NCBI GenBank assembly: GCA_002350445.1
Contig: DEEV01000129.1
Location: 35,453 to 44,522 of the forward strand
Direction: 5' to 3'
Source: Treponema sp. UBA2869
Lineage (GTDB): Bacteria; Spirochaetota; Spirochaetia; Treponematales; Treponemataceae
Length of the DNA: 9,070 nt
Part shown: positions 1 to 5,347 of the stretch, piece by piece
Position numbering within the stretch: position 1 is the first letter of the stretch
How the letters are laid out: every line of letters begins with the position of its first letter
Notes under the pieces: generated by a model
What the model saw: only the letters and a program-made list of their open reading frames with translations
Database searches by the model: none
What the model was told of the DNA's origin: nothing
Made by a program: the position numbers and the translations under genes

Positions 1-467
1 AGATGAGCCGGGTCTGTACGGCGAATAAAGTCGAACGGACGAACCTGAAGACTTGAAGTAAGACGGTTGATAATATCAATTGCTTTTTGACTTCCCAAAG
101 ATTTTTCAAGAAGCTCGCGGGCATAGTCAATACCACCGGTTGTGATGAAGTTCTGAGCATTCATCAGCTCCTGGAACTCTTCAAGAACAGCGTCTTTAAA
201 TTCAGGATTAACTTTTTCCTGACGCGCAATTTCAAAGGTTAAAGTTTCTACTTCATCTTCGCGCAAATGCTTCATGATTTCGGAAGAAACATCCGGTCCA
301 AGAGAAATAAGGAAGATAGCCGCCTTTTGACGACCTGTAAGACTTTTATAATCTTTACTGCCTTTTTTAGAACCACCAGCTCCGGCAGGTTTTAACTGGC
401 CTGGTTTTGGCACAGGTTTAGGGCTGTCGGCTTTTGGTGCATCTGCAACAACTAAATCGTCTGACAT
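1..467 (-). CDS. fliG: Flagellar motor switch protein FliG, N-terminal part (cut by window edge)
   Basis: FliG is the rotor protein of the cytoplasmic C-ring. It binds the MS-ring protein FliF through its N-terminal domain and contacts the stator through its C-terminal domain. About 155 residues are visible; the rest lies left of the window. The FliG_N region begins near residue 42 (LTGRQKAAIFLISLG) and continues through GPDVSSEIMKHLREDEVE to RPFDFIRRTDPAH, a well-conserved FliG stretch. Before it there is a Pro/Lys/Ala/Gly-rich tail of about 40 residues that short FliG proteins such as that of E. coli lack. The ATG at 467-465 lies one base after the fliF stop codon. Its Shine-Dalgarno GGAGG (474-478, minus) is inside the last fliF codons, so the two are probably translationally coupled. 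It is the distal visible gene of the fliF-fliG transcription unit. Identity is very secure; whether it is the FliG-1 or FliG-2 paralogue of treponemes cannot be decided by motif, although operon position favours the operon-borne copy. Confidence 0.95.
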   Translation of the reverse strand, partial: MSDDLVVADAPKADSPKPVPKPGQLKPAGAGGSKKGSKDYKSLTGRQKAAIFLISLGPDVSSEIMKHLREDEVETLTFEIARQEKVNPEFKDAVLEEFQELMNAQNFITTGGIDYARELLEKSLGSQKAIDIINRLTSSLQVRPFDFIRRTDPAH

Positions 468-468
468 T

Positions 469-2172
469 CTATTCCTCCATTAACCAAGTTCTAATGAGCA
501 TTGCAACATCCTCAGGATGCTCTTTTGCCATATTGATTGCATTTTCCTGAAGTTCCATACGTCTTGTTTCTTCGACAGACATTGTAACTTCCATACCATC
601 GTCTTTTGCTTCCCAAAGTGCACGTTCGCGGGCTGCCTGCTGTTCTGCAAGAAGACGTGCTTCGCGTTCGCGGCGGCGTCTTTCCAGTTCGCGGCTGATA
701 ACACGGAACATAATAAAGCCGATAAGAACAACTGCAACAGCTACAAGAATCATAAGAAGTGTTCTTCTGCGCTGAATTGCAGCAAAATATTCGTCATCTT
801 CTGCCTTAAACTGGTCAGTTCGGTCATACTGAATGTTAGTTACATGAACAAGGTCTCCACGTTCACGGTTATAACCAATTGCACCTTTAATAAGGTCTTC
901 TGCCTTTGAAAGTTCGGCAGCAGGAATTTCATCATAATGACGTTTTAATGCACCGTCTTCTACAATAAAATTACCCTGATTATCTTTTTCAATACGCCAT
1001 TTACCGTCAAGGTTGACAGAAACCGAAACACGGTCAATTTTTGGCGCAGTAATTTCGTGAGTTTCCTTTGAATTAAGTTCGTTGTTCTGAGTAAGTCCGG
1101 TTCTTGTAGTAGTTCCAATTACGTTAGACATATCAGCATAAACAGGAGAATTTTCGCCCTCTGCACCAGCCGGTCCTTCCGGATTATAACCGGTTCCCTG
1201 CCAGGTTTCTGTTACACTCTGTGTTGAACGCGGCAGATAGTCACGGAATTCAGAATCATCATAAGGAGTATCAGGATTATCTGCTTTGATTTCAATAGGA
1301 AAATATTCTTTTGAATCTGTAGTTTTCTGAGAAGTATCCATTTCGATTGTAACAGCCATATCGCGGCAACGATCCTGAGTATATGTCTGCTGAAACAGAT
1401 TAAGGATTTTTGCACGAATTTCTGTTGCAAGCTTAAGCTTTGCCTTTTCAGTACGCTCTGTAACAGAAAGACGGTCAAGGTCGGCCATATCTTCAAAATT
1501 ATTTACCTGAGCACCGGTAGAATCAGTAATAATAAGGAATTCCTGAGTCAACCCCGGAACAGCGGCAAGAATAGCACGCTGCAAACCTTCAAGACGCTTT
1601 CTGTCTTTAAGGATAGAACTGCCCGAAGACGGATAAAGAATTACAGAACAAGTCTGAGGATTCTGATCAGATTTAAAAAGTTTTTCTTCAACAGGAGGAA
1701 CCGAAACTTCTGCATGATCAATATCACTATAACTTTCTATAAATTTTCGAAGTTCTTCTTCTTTCTTTTTCTGGTACTTAACTTTCTGGTCGGCATCGGT
1801 AGTAGACCAGTTACGTGTAAAATAATCACCCCAGATATCAACGTTTGAAGGAATAAGATTTTCATCATTCAACACAGGAATAATTCTGCGCTTAGTTTTT
1901 TCATCAGCGACATAAATATAACCCGCATCGTCTGTACTCGCAGTAATTCCAGATTTATCAAGCCGGTCAAGAATCTTGTAGAGTGAATTTTCATCGGTTA
2001 CAGGGGCGTTAAACAGCCTTACAGTAGAAGGCTTTGCAGACATTTTTGCTGCAGCAACAACCGCAATAATAACAACGGCGATAATGCCAAATAAAATAAC
2101 TTTTTGAACTGGTTTCCATTTTGCCCAAAGATCTTTAAGCTTTGAAACCGTCCTTTGAAGCCATTCGTTCAT
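469..2172 (-). CDS. fliF: Flagellar MS-ring protein FliF
   Basis: FliF forms the membrane-supramembrane ring on which the motor and export apparatus assemble. The 567-residue protein has the usual FliF length and plan: a short cytoplasmic N-terminus, a first membrane segment at about 24-42, a large periplasmic region with the ring-building motifs (for example VRLFNAPVTDE near 51-61), a second membrane segment at about 471-492, then a basic RRRRERE stretch. The last 40 residues (from about 528) are acidic and helical, ending HPEDVAMLIRTWLMEE. This matches the FliF tail that binds FliG. The ATG at 2172 is preceded by a strong GGAGGGG Shine-Dalgarno (about 2179-2185 minus). The neighbour downstream is fliG, 1 bp away. 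Upstream, where fliE would be expected in treponemes, a divergent TetR cassette lies instead, so fliF probably has its own promoter (2228-2256). No truncation or frameshift is visible. Confidence 0.96.
   Translation of the reverse strand: MNEWLQRTVSKLKDLWAKWKPVQKVILFGIIAVVIIAVVAAAKMSAKPSTVRLFNAPVTDENSLYKILDRLDKSGITASTDDAGYIYVADEKTKRRIIPVLNDENLIPSNVDIWGDYFTRNWSTTDADQKVKYQKKKEEELRKFIESYSDIDHAEVSVPPVEEKLFKSDQNPQTCSVILYPSSGSSILKDRKRLEGLQRAILAAVPGLTQEFLIITDSTGAQVNNFEDMADLDRLSVTERTEKAKLKLATEIRAKILNLFQQTYTQDRCRDMAVTIEMDTSQKTTDSKEYFPIEIKADNPDTPYDDSEFRDYLPRSTQSVTETWQGTGYNPEGPAGAEGENSPVYADMSNVIGTTTRTGLTQNNELNSKETHEITAPKIDRVSVSVNLDGKWRIEKDNQGNFIVEDGALKRHYDEIPAAELSKAEDLIKGAIGYNRERGDLVHVTNIQYDRTDQFKAEDDEYFAAIQRRRTLLMILVAVAVVLIGFIMFRVISRELERRRREREARLLAEQQAARERALWEAKDDGMEVTMSVEETRRMELQENAINMAKEHPEDVAMLIRTWLMEE
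474..478 (-). promoter_or_regulatory. fliG ribosome binding site inside the fliF 3' end
   Basis: On the minus strand GGAGG lies in the final Met-Glu-Glu codons of fliF, six bases before the fliG ATG. This fixes the fliG start and suggests that ribosomes ending fliF translation restart on fliG, keeping the two ring proteins in proportion. Coupling is inferred; the spacing is directly visible. Confidence 0.8.
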
Positions 2173-2227
2173 TAGTTCCCCTCCCGTGAACGAATAATTT
2201 TAAAGAAATTTATAGTAAATTTAATTA

Positions 2228-2256
2228 AGTATAACACACGCAAAAAGATAATGCAA
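2228..2256 (-). promoter_or_regulatory. Likely sigma-70 type promoter of fliF-fliG
   Basis: Read on the minus strand, TTGCAT (2256-2251) is followed after exactly 17 bp by TATACT (2233-2228), and TG plus one base precede the latter, making an extended -10 (TGTTATACT). The -35 matches the consensus at only three of six positions; the -10 is good. It would give a leader of roughly 50 nt before the fliF ATG. Treponemal flagellar operons are known to use housekeeping-type promoters. A local promoter is needed because the gene upstream on this strand, fliE, is more than 2 kb away behind oppositely oriented genes. Confidence 0.5.
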
Positions 2257-2304
2257 TGAAAAAATCAGGACAAACGTATTTAATGAGTTTAGCAAAAAAA
2301 ACTG

Positions 2305-2334
2305 TTGACATTTATAATATAACATTGTTATATT
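2305..2334 (+). promoter_or_regulatory. Promoter of the TetR-redox cassette
   Basis: A perfect -35 hexamer TTGACA (2305-2310) is followed after 18 bp by TATATT (2329-2334), about 26 bp before the TetR start codon. A second -10-like TATAAT lies at 2313-2318 but has no matching -35. The A-tract AAAAAAA upstream (about 2294-2302) could act as an UP-like element. The spacer and -10 are covered by the palindrome described separately, so a protein bound there should block RNA polymerase. Confidence 0.7.
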
Positions 2335-2346
2335 AACATAGTTATA
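2315..2346 (+). promoter_or_regulatory. Probable TetR operator: palindrome plus direct repeat over the promoter
   Basis: Positions 2315-2335 form a perfect inverted repeat with 10-bp arms, TAATATAACA and TGTTATATTA, around a single central T. The repeat AACATTGTTATA (2321-2332) recurs as AACATAGTTATA at 2335-2346, 11 of 12 bases identical, giving a second, weaker site. The palindrome sits between and over the -35 and -10 boxes of the gene for the TetR protein immediately downstream. This is the usual arrangement for autorepression in the TetR family. The structure is seen directly; binding by this TetR is inferred. Confidence 0.7.
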
Positions 2347-2360
2347 GAAAAGGTGATGTT

Positions 2361-2966
2361 ATGAGAAATCCCAATACGGAAATTATTCCGCTTATAAAAA
2401 GAAAAACGCTGGAGCTGCTGATGGAAAATGATCCGTCGCAGATTGGAATGCGTGAAATCGCGAAAAACTGCGGCATTACGGCAACAAATATTTACCATTA
2501 TTACAAGGATAAAGACACGCTTTTTCAGGCAATAAGCCTGGACTGCATCCGCCGGCTGAACGAAAAAATTTCTCAGGCTGCAAAAGAAGGTAAAACCATC
2601 AAAAAGCAGATTACAAACGCAATTGAAAGTTTTCGCGACTGGTGTTTTGAAAACCCGAGGCTTTCGCTGCTTGTAATGCAGGGAATAAAATCAGCAGACA
2701 ATGTTCCGCCAAATATAATAGAAGAATATTACATTTGTAACCGCACCGGCGAAGAGCTTTTAAAAAATGCCATAAATGCAGGAGAAGCTGAATCAGAAAA
2801 TCCACGGATTGATGTTGGGATTCTGGTTTCAGGAGTATGGGGCTGCATAGAATCAGTTCTTCTAAAAAAATGCGACAGAGAATACTGGGAAAACGGAAAA
2901 GCCTTTACAGACAGTTTTATAAACTTATGGACAAAATCAATTTTTATACAAAAAGAGGTTAATTAA
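2361..2966 (+). CDS. TetR/AcrR-family transcriptional regulator
   Basis: This 201-residue protein has the length and architecture of a TetR-family repressor. The N-terminal DNA-binding domain covers about residues 8-60, and the helix-turn-helix is at about 29-49 (MREIAKNCGITATNIYHYYK), followed by the typical KDTLFQAI. The remainder (about 65-201) is a helical ligand-binding and dimerisation domain too divergent to assign a ligand. The ATG is preceded by AAGGTGA (2350-2356). Its promoter carries a perfect palindrome, so it probably represses itself and the two genes that follow. The stop codon is separated by one base from the next ATG, and the Shine-Dalgarno of that gene (AAGAGGT, about 2953-2959) lies in its last codons, so co-transcription is near certain. 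The signal sensed is unknown; the neighbours suggest a redox or flavin-related stimulus, which is inference. Confidence 0.9.
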   Translation: MRNPNTEIIPLIKRKTLELLMENDPSQIGMREIAKNCGITATNIYHYYKDKDTLFQAISLDCIRRLNEKISQAAKEGKTIKKQITNAIESFRDWCFENPRLSLLVMQGIKSADNVPPNIIEEYYICNRTGEELLKNAINAGEAESENPRIDVGILVSGVWGCIESVLLKKCDREYWENGKAFTDSFINLWTKSIFIQKEVN

Positions 2967-2967
2967 T

Positions 2968-3618
2968 ATGAAAAAAACAGTAAAAAATTTAATTTTATCG
3001 GCAGCAGGCTTTGTACTTTTTGCACTTCCGCTTAGCGCAAGAGAAGTAACAATTTCGGTTGGAGCCGGACAAAACTGGAAGCAGAAAATGGATCCGCAGG
3101 CCGCAATCTGGCTTGAAGATTCAAACGGAAATTTTATTAAGACACTTTACGTTACAGGAAAAGCCAGTAAAAAAAACTGGATTTTTGGACCTAAAGAAGG
3201 ACGTCCCGAATCGCTTCCGGTATGGTATTTTGCCTCTGGAACAGATTCACAAATGCCACAGAAAAAAACAAAAGGAAAAACTGAACTTGACGCAGTTACA
3301 AGCGCAACTCCAAAAGGCGGCATGATTTTTAAAGCCGAAATTCCGGACACAGACTGCGTAATAAAAGCAGAATTCAACACAAGTTTTGACTACAACGAAA
3401 CTTACACAAAAAAAACTTCGGGCGTAAACGGACAACCTTCTGTAATTTATTCAGCAGAAATTTCAAAAGATGCCAAAGAAGAAATCACGCTGGAATTTCT
3501 TGGAACAGGTTCCCTAGACGGTTCTGACGGTTCAATAAGCAAAAACACAGAAGGACTTACAACAGCAAAAAACATTGTCCGCATTGTAACAATCACTTTA
3601 CAAAATCAGAAAAACTAA
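2968..3618 (+). CDS. Exported DUF2271-like protein with a possible FMN-attachment motif
   Basis: This 216-residue protein begins with a clear Sec signal peptide (KK, hydrophobic core at about 7-20, cleavage likely after PLSA at residue 24) and no lipobox, so it should be periplasmic. The mature part starts with PQAAIWLEDSNGNFIKTLYV (43-62), then an aromatic LPVWYF (83-88), then ELDAVTSATPKGG (106-118), and later FNTSFDYNETY (136-146). The order AxWxEDxxGxFxKTL, LPxW, DAVTxATPxG recalls the DUF2271 family of predicted periplasmic proteins; this is recognised from memory. The segment DAVTSAT (108-114) fits the Dxx(S/T)xAT pattern where ApbE transfers FMN to a threonine. No ApbE or membrane partner is in the window. 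It is the middle gene of the TetR cassette, one base after the regulator. A structural or adhesin-like beta-protein without cofactor is the main alternative. Confidence 0.6.
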   Translation: MKKTVKNLILSAAGFVLFALPLSAREVTISVGAGQNWKQKMDPQAAIWLEDSNGNFIKTLYVTGKASKKNWIFGPKEGRPESLPVWYFASGTDSQMPQKKTKGKTELDAVTSATPKGGMIFKAEIPDTDCVIKAEFNTSFDYNETYTKKTSGVNGQPSVIYSAEISKDAKEEITLEFLGTGSLDGSDGSISKNTEGLTTAKNIVRIVTITLQNQKN

Positions 3619-3680
3619 CAAAAGATAGATTTCACCCCGTCTGTGCGCCCGCAAGCGAGGAATTTATAGGGAAGAAAAAA

Positions 3681-4202
3681 ATGAATATTTTAGTATTAAA
3701 TGGTAGTCCACGAAAAAACGGAAATGTTGCAAAAATGCTGCGAAAAGAAGCCGAAAAATATTCAGCTTCGGACAATCAGATTATCTGGCACGACGTAAGC
3801 GATTTGAATTTTTCATTCTGCAAAGGCTGCATGGCATGTCGTTCAAAAAGCAACTGTGTTCTTCGCGAAGACGATGCTCACAAAATTGCGCAGGAAATAA
3901 AAAACTGCAGCCTGCTCATAGTGGGCACACCGGTTTACTGGGGCAACATGAACGGAAAGCTAAAATCACTTTTCGACAGAATCGTTTACGTAATGATGGG
4001 AGAAAAAAAATACGGTATTCCATTTCCTTTGAACAAAGGGAAAAAGGCAGTTATTATAACAAGCTGCACTACCCCATTTCCCTTTAATTACATCTGCCAT
4101 CAGTCAACAGGAGCCGGCAAAGCCTTAAAAGAAATTCTAAAATGCTCCGGCTTTAAAATTATTCGAACAAAAAACCTTGCAGGAACAAAGGAAAAGGAAT
4201 AA
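3681..4202 (+). CDS. Flavodoxin-family NAD(P)H-dependent FMN oxidoreductase
   Basis: This 173-residue cytoplasmic protein has the flavodoxin-like fold signature of the NADPH-dependent FMN reductase / WrbA-like group. The phosphate-binding loop is MNILVLNGSPRKNGNV (1-16). A cysteine cluster CKGCMACRSKSNC lies at 47-59, and TPVYWGNMNGKLKSLFDR at 83-100 is the conserved flavin-contacting strand and following helix. It should bind FMN and reduce flavins, quinones or similar acceptors with NAD(P)H. The four cysteines (47, 50, 53, 59) match the iron-sulfur-flavoprotein-like subgroup pattern; whether a cluster is bound is not certain. The ATG has AGGGAAG (3668-3674) six bases upstream. It is the last gene of the TetR cassette, 62 bp after the exported protein and without an evident promoter of its own. 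It converges on fliE across a palindromic element. The C-terminus is short compared with longer family members, but no frameshift is visible. Confidence 0.85.
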   Translation: MNILVLNGSPRKNGNVAKMLRKEAEKYSASDNQIIWHDVSDLNFSFCKGCMACRSKSNCVLREDDAHKIAQEIKNCSLLIVGTPVYWGNMNGKLKSLFDRIVYVMMGEKKYGIPFPLNKGKKAVIITSCTTPFPFNYICHQSTGAGKALKEILKCSGFKIIRTKNLAGTKEKE

Positions 4203-4214
4203 AAAATATGATTA

Positions 4215-4266
4215 GCGGTGGTTGTGTTTAGACAGGCTCAACAACCAAGGCTCTCGAAACCACCGC
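4215..4266. repeat. Composite REP-like palindrome, possible two-way terminator
   Basis: Perfect 9-bp outer arms GCGGTGGTT (4215-4223) and AACCACCGC (4258-4266) enclose a variant of the family core, TTTAGACAGGCTCAAC. Inside, GGTTGT (4220-4225) can pair instead with ACAACC (4241-4246), so two alternative hairpins exist. It fills the 87-bp gap between the convergent flavodoxin-family gene and fliE. It could stop transcription from both sides, though no clear U-tract follows on either strand. It belongs to the same repeat family as 5767-5793, 5807-5831 and 9046-9070. Confidence 0.7.
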
Positions 4267-4289
4267 ATTTAGCGTTATTAGAACAAAGC

Positions 4290-4688
4290 CTAGCGAGTTG
4301 TAGTAATTTCATTCCAGCCGGTTACAAGGCGGTCAATTACATTCTGGGCAAGATTTAAGCTCATGCGGGCTTTTGCCATTGAAATTGCGGCCTCTTCCGG
4401 ATTTATTGATTCAGGATCGGTCATAAGCTGCTGCTCAACTTTTTGAACATCAAGCTGCTGAGCATTCATTTCGTTCATTGCCTCCAGAAGGAAATCCTGG
4501 AAAGAATGTTTTTCGCCGGCTGCGGAAACAGAAGCCGCCTGTGTATTCTGATTAAGTTTTTCTACTGCAGAAACTGGTTCAAGCCCCGGTTTATTTGCCG
4601 TTACAGGAACAATTTTTTTTGCACCGTAATGCTGATCGTTTGTACTCCACATCTGCAGAGCGCCAAAATCCTGGATTTTCATATTCAT
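4290..4688 (-). CDS. fliE: Flagellar hook-basal body complex protein FliE
   Basis: FliE connects the MS ring and export gate to the proximal rod and is among the first rod-side proteins exported. This 132-residue protein has the family hallmarks in its C-terminal half: SFQDFLLEAMNEMN (about 62-75) and DPESINPEEAAISMAKARMSLNLAQNVID, matching the helical FliE core that ends near the C-terminus. The first 55 or so residues (Met-rich, then Gln/Ser/Ala-rich) are less conserved. It has no signal peptide, as expected for a protein exported by the flagellar type III system. The ATG at 4688 follows AGGTGG on the minus strand; a second ATG two codons on (4682) is possible. It lies 28 bp downstream of flgC and should be co-transcribed with it. 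The usual next gene, fliF, is displaced by about 2.1 kb of inserted genes. Confidence 0.92.
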   Translation of the reverse strand: MNMKIQDFGALQMWSTNDQHYGAKKIVPVTANKPGLEPVSAVEKLNQNTQAASVSAAGEKHSFQDFLLEAMNEMNAQQLDVQKVEQQLMTDPESINPEEAAISMAKARMSLNLAQNVIDRLVTGWNEITTTR

Positions 4689-4716
4689 TCACCACCTGCC
4701 TTACATTTTACACCAG

Positions 4717-5175
4717 TTAGCGTCCAATGTCCAATGCAGCGGTAAACATATCTTTTGCACCGTCAACAACAGTTGCATTTGCTTCGTAAGCGCGCGATGC
4801 CGAAATAAGATTTACCATTTCGTCAACAATATTTACGTTAGGATACTCAACATAACCTTTGTTAGGTCCGCTCTGAATTGCATCCGGATGGTCAGGATCG
4901 TAAACAAGTCTGCCCTGCTCTGTATCCTGAACAATTTCCAGAACTTTTACACCTTTTCCAGGTCCGTTGTCCAAAGATGACGGAACAAAAGGCGTTCTCC
5001 ACTGCGGATTTTCGTCGCTTACAGGAGCCAGAATTACTGTGGATTTTTTGAAAACTCCACCTTCCTGCGTTCTTGTTGTAGAAGCGTTGGCAATATTATT
5101 CGATATTACGTCAGTTCTTACTCGTTCTGCAGCCATTCCGGTTGCGGCTATATTTATACTTGTGAACATTCCCAT
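4717..5175 (-). CDS. flgC: Flagellar basal-body proximal rod protein FlgC
   Basis: FlgC is one of the proximal rod proteins of the flagellum. The 152-residue protein has both conserved ends of the rod/hook superfamily. The N-terminal rod motif is at 7-34 (INIAATGMAAERVRTDVIS, then NNIANASTT). The C-terminal region is YPNVNIVDEMVNLISASRAY (111-130) followed by EAN and a helix to the end. YDPDHPDA (92-99) is also typical of FlgC. The ATG at 5175 has AAGGAG about 10 bases upstream on the minus strand, slightly distant. fliE follows after 28 bp. In T. pallidum and most bacteria flgB lies directly upstream; here the upstream space is a hairpin-rich intergenic segment and a divergent unrelated gene. 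flgB must therefore be elsewhere or lost. I see no convincing promoter for flgC in the 172 bp upstream. Confidence 0.95.
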   Translation of the reverse strand: MGMFTSINIAATGMAAERVRTDVISNNIANASTTRTQEGGVFKKSTVILAPVSDENPQWRTPFVPSSLDNGPGKGVKVLEIVQDTEQGRLVYDPDHPDAIQSGPNKGYVEYPNVNIVDEMVNLISASRAYEANATVVDGAKDMFTAALDIGR

Positions 5176-5196
5176 GACAGTTTTACTCCTTTTTTA

Positions 5197-5324
5197 GGTT
5201 TTAGGGGAAAGTCTTCCCCTGGCTCGCACTTCGTTGCTCGCCACCCCTTCGCCTAGGGGCTTTCGCAGCCCCTAAAACCCCGCGACTTTTGCAAAGCAAA
5301 ATGTCGGTAAGCACGCTTGCGTGC
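5197..5324. repeat. Multi-hairpin intergenic element between divergent genes
   Basis: This GC-richer segment between flgC and the NifX-like gene consists almost entirely of inverted repeats. Outer perfect 11-bp arms are GGTTTTAGGGG (5197-5207) and CCCCTAAAACC (5269-5279). Inside are AGGGGAA/TTCCCCT (5203-5209 with 5214-5220) and TAGGGGCT/AGCCCCTA (5254-5261 with 5267-5274), which compete with the outer pairing. GCTCGC is repeated directly at 5222-5227 and 5236-5241. To the right are CGACTTTTGC paired with GCAAAA plus GTCG (5283-5306, one bulged T) and GCACGC-TT-GCGTGC (5311-5324). No open reading frame is credible here. It may be a dispersed repeat, a cruciform-forming element or a leader structure; function is unknown. 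Confidence 0.75.
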
Positions 5325-5337
5325 GACCAACGCCCCC

Positions 5338-5344
5338 AGGAGGT
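5338..5344 (+). promoter_or_regulatory. Ribosome binding site deciding the NifX-like start
   Basis: AGGAGGT lies three bases before the ATG at 5348 and is the strongest Shine-Dalgarno in the window. It argues against the longer reading from the GTG at 5321, which starts inside a hairpin and would add nine unlikely residues upstream of the conserved MSIKVAIASSD. Confidence 0.85.
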
Positions 5345-5347
5345 CTT

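Noticed and set aside
517..909. Plus-strand open frame antisense to fliF
   Set aside because: It is a shadow of the clearly coding fliF frame; its composition is Cys/Phe-rich and no ribosome site or family motif is seen.
3059..3435. Several open frames on both strands overlapping the exported protein gene
   Set aside because: They are out of frame with a well-supported gene that has a signal peptide and ribosome site; none has motifs or initiation signals.
5283..5324. Intrinsic terminator of the minus-strand or plus-strand genes
   Set aside because: The hairpins lie upstream of both flanking genes, which diverge, and no U-tract follows on the relevant strand.
5321..5347. A GTG start that would extend the NifX-like protein by nine residues
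   Set aside because: The GTG lies in a hairpin arm with no ribosome site, whereas AGGAGGT precedes the ATG at 5348 and conserved sequence starts there.
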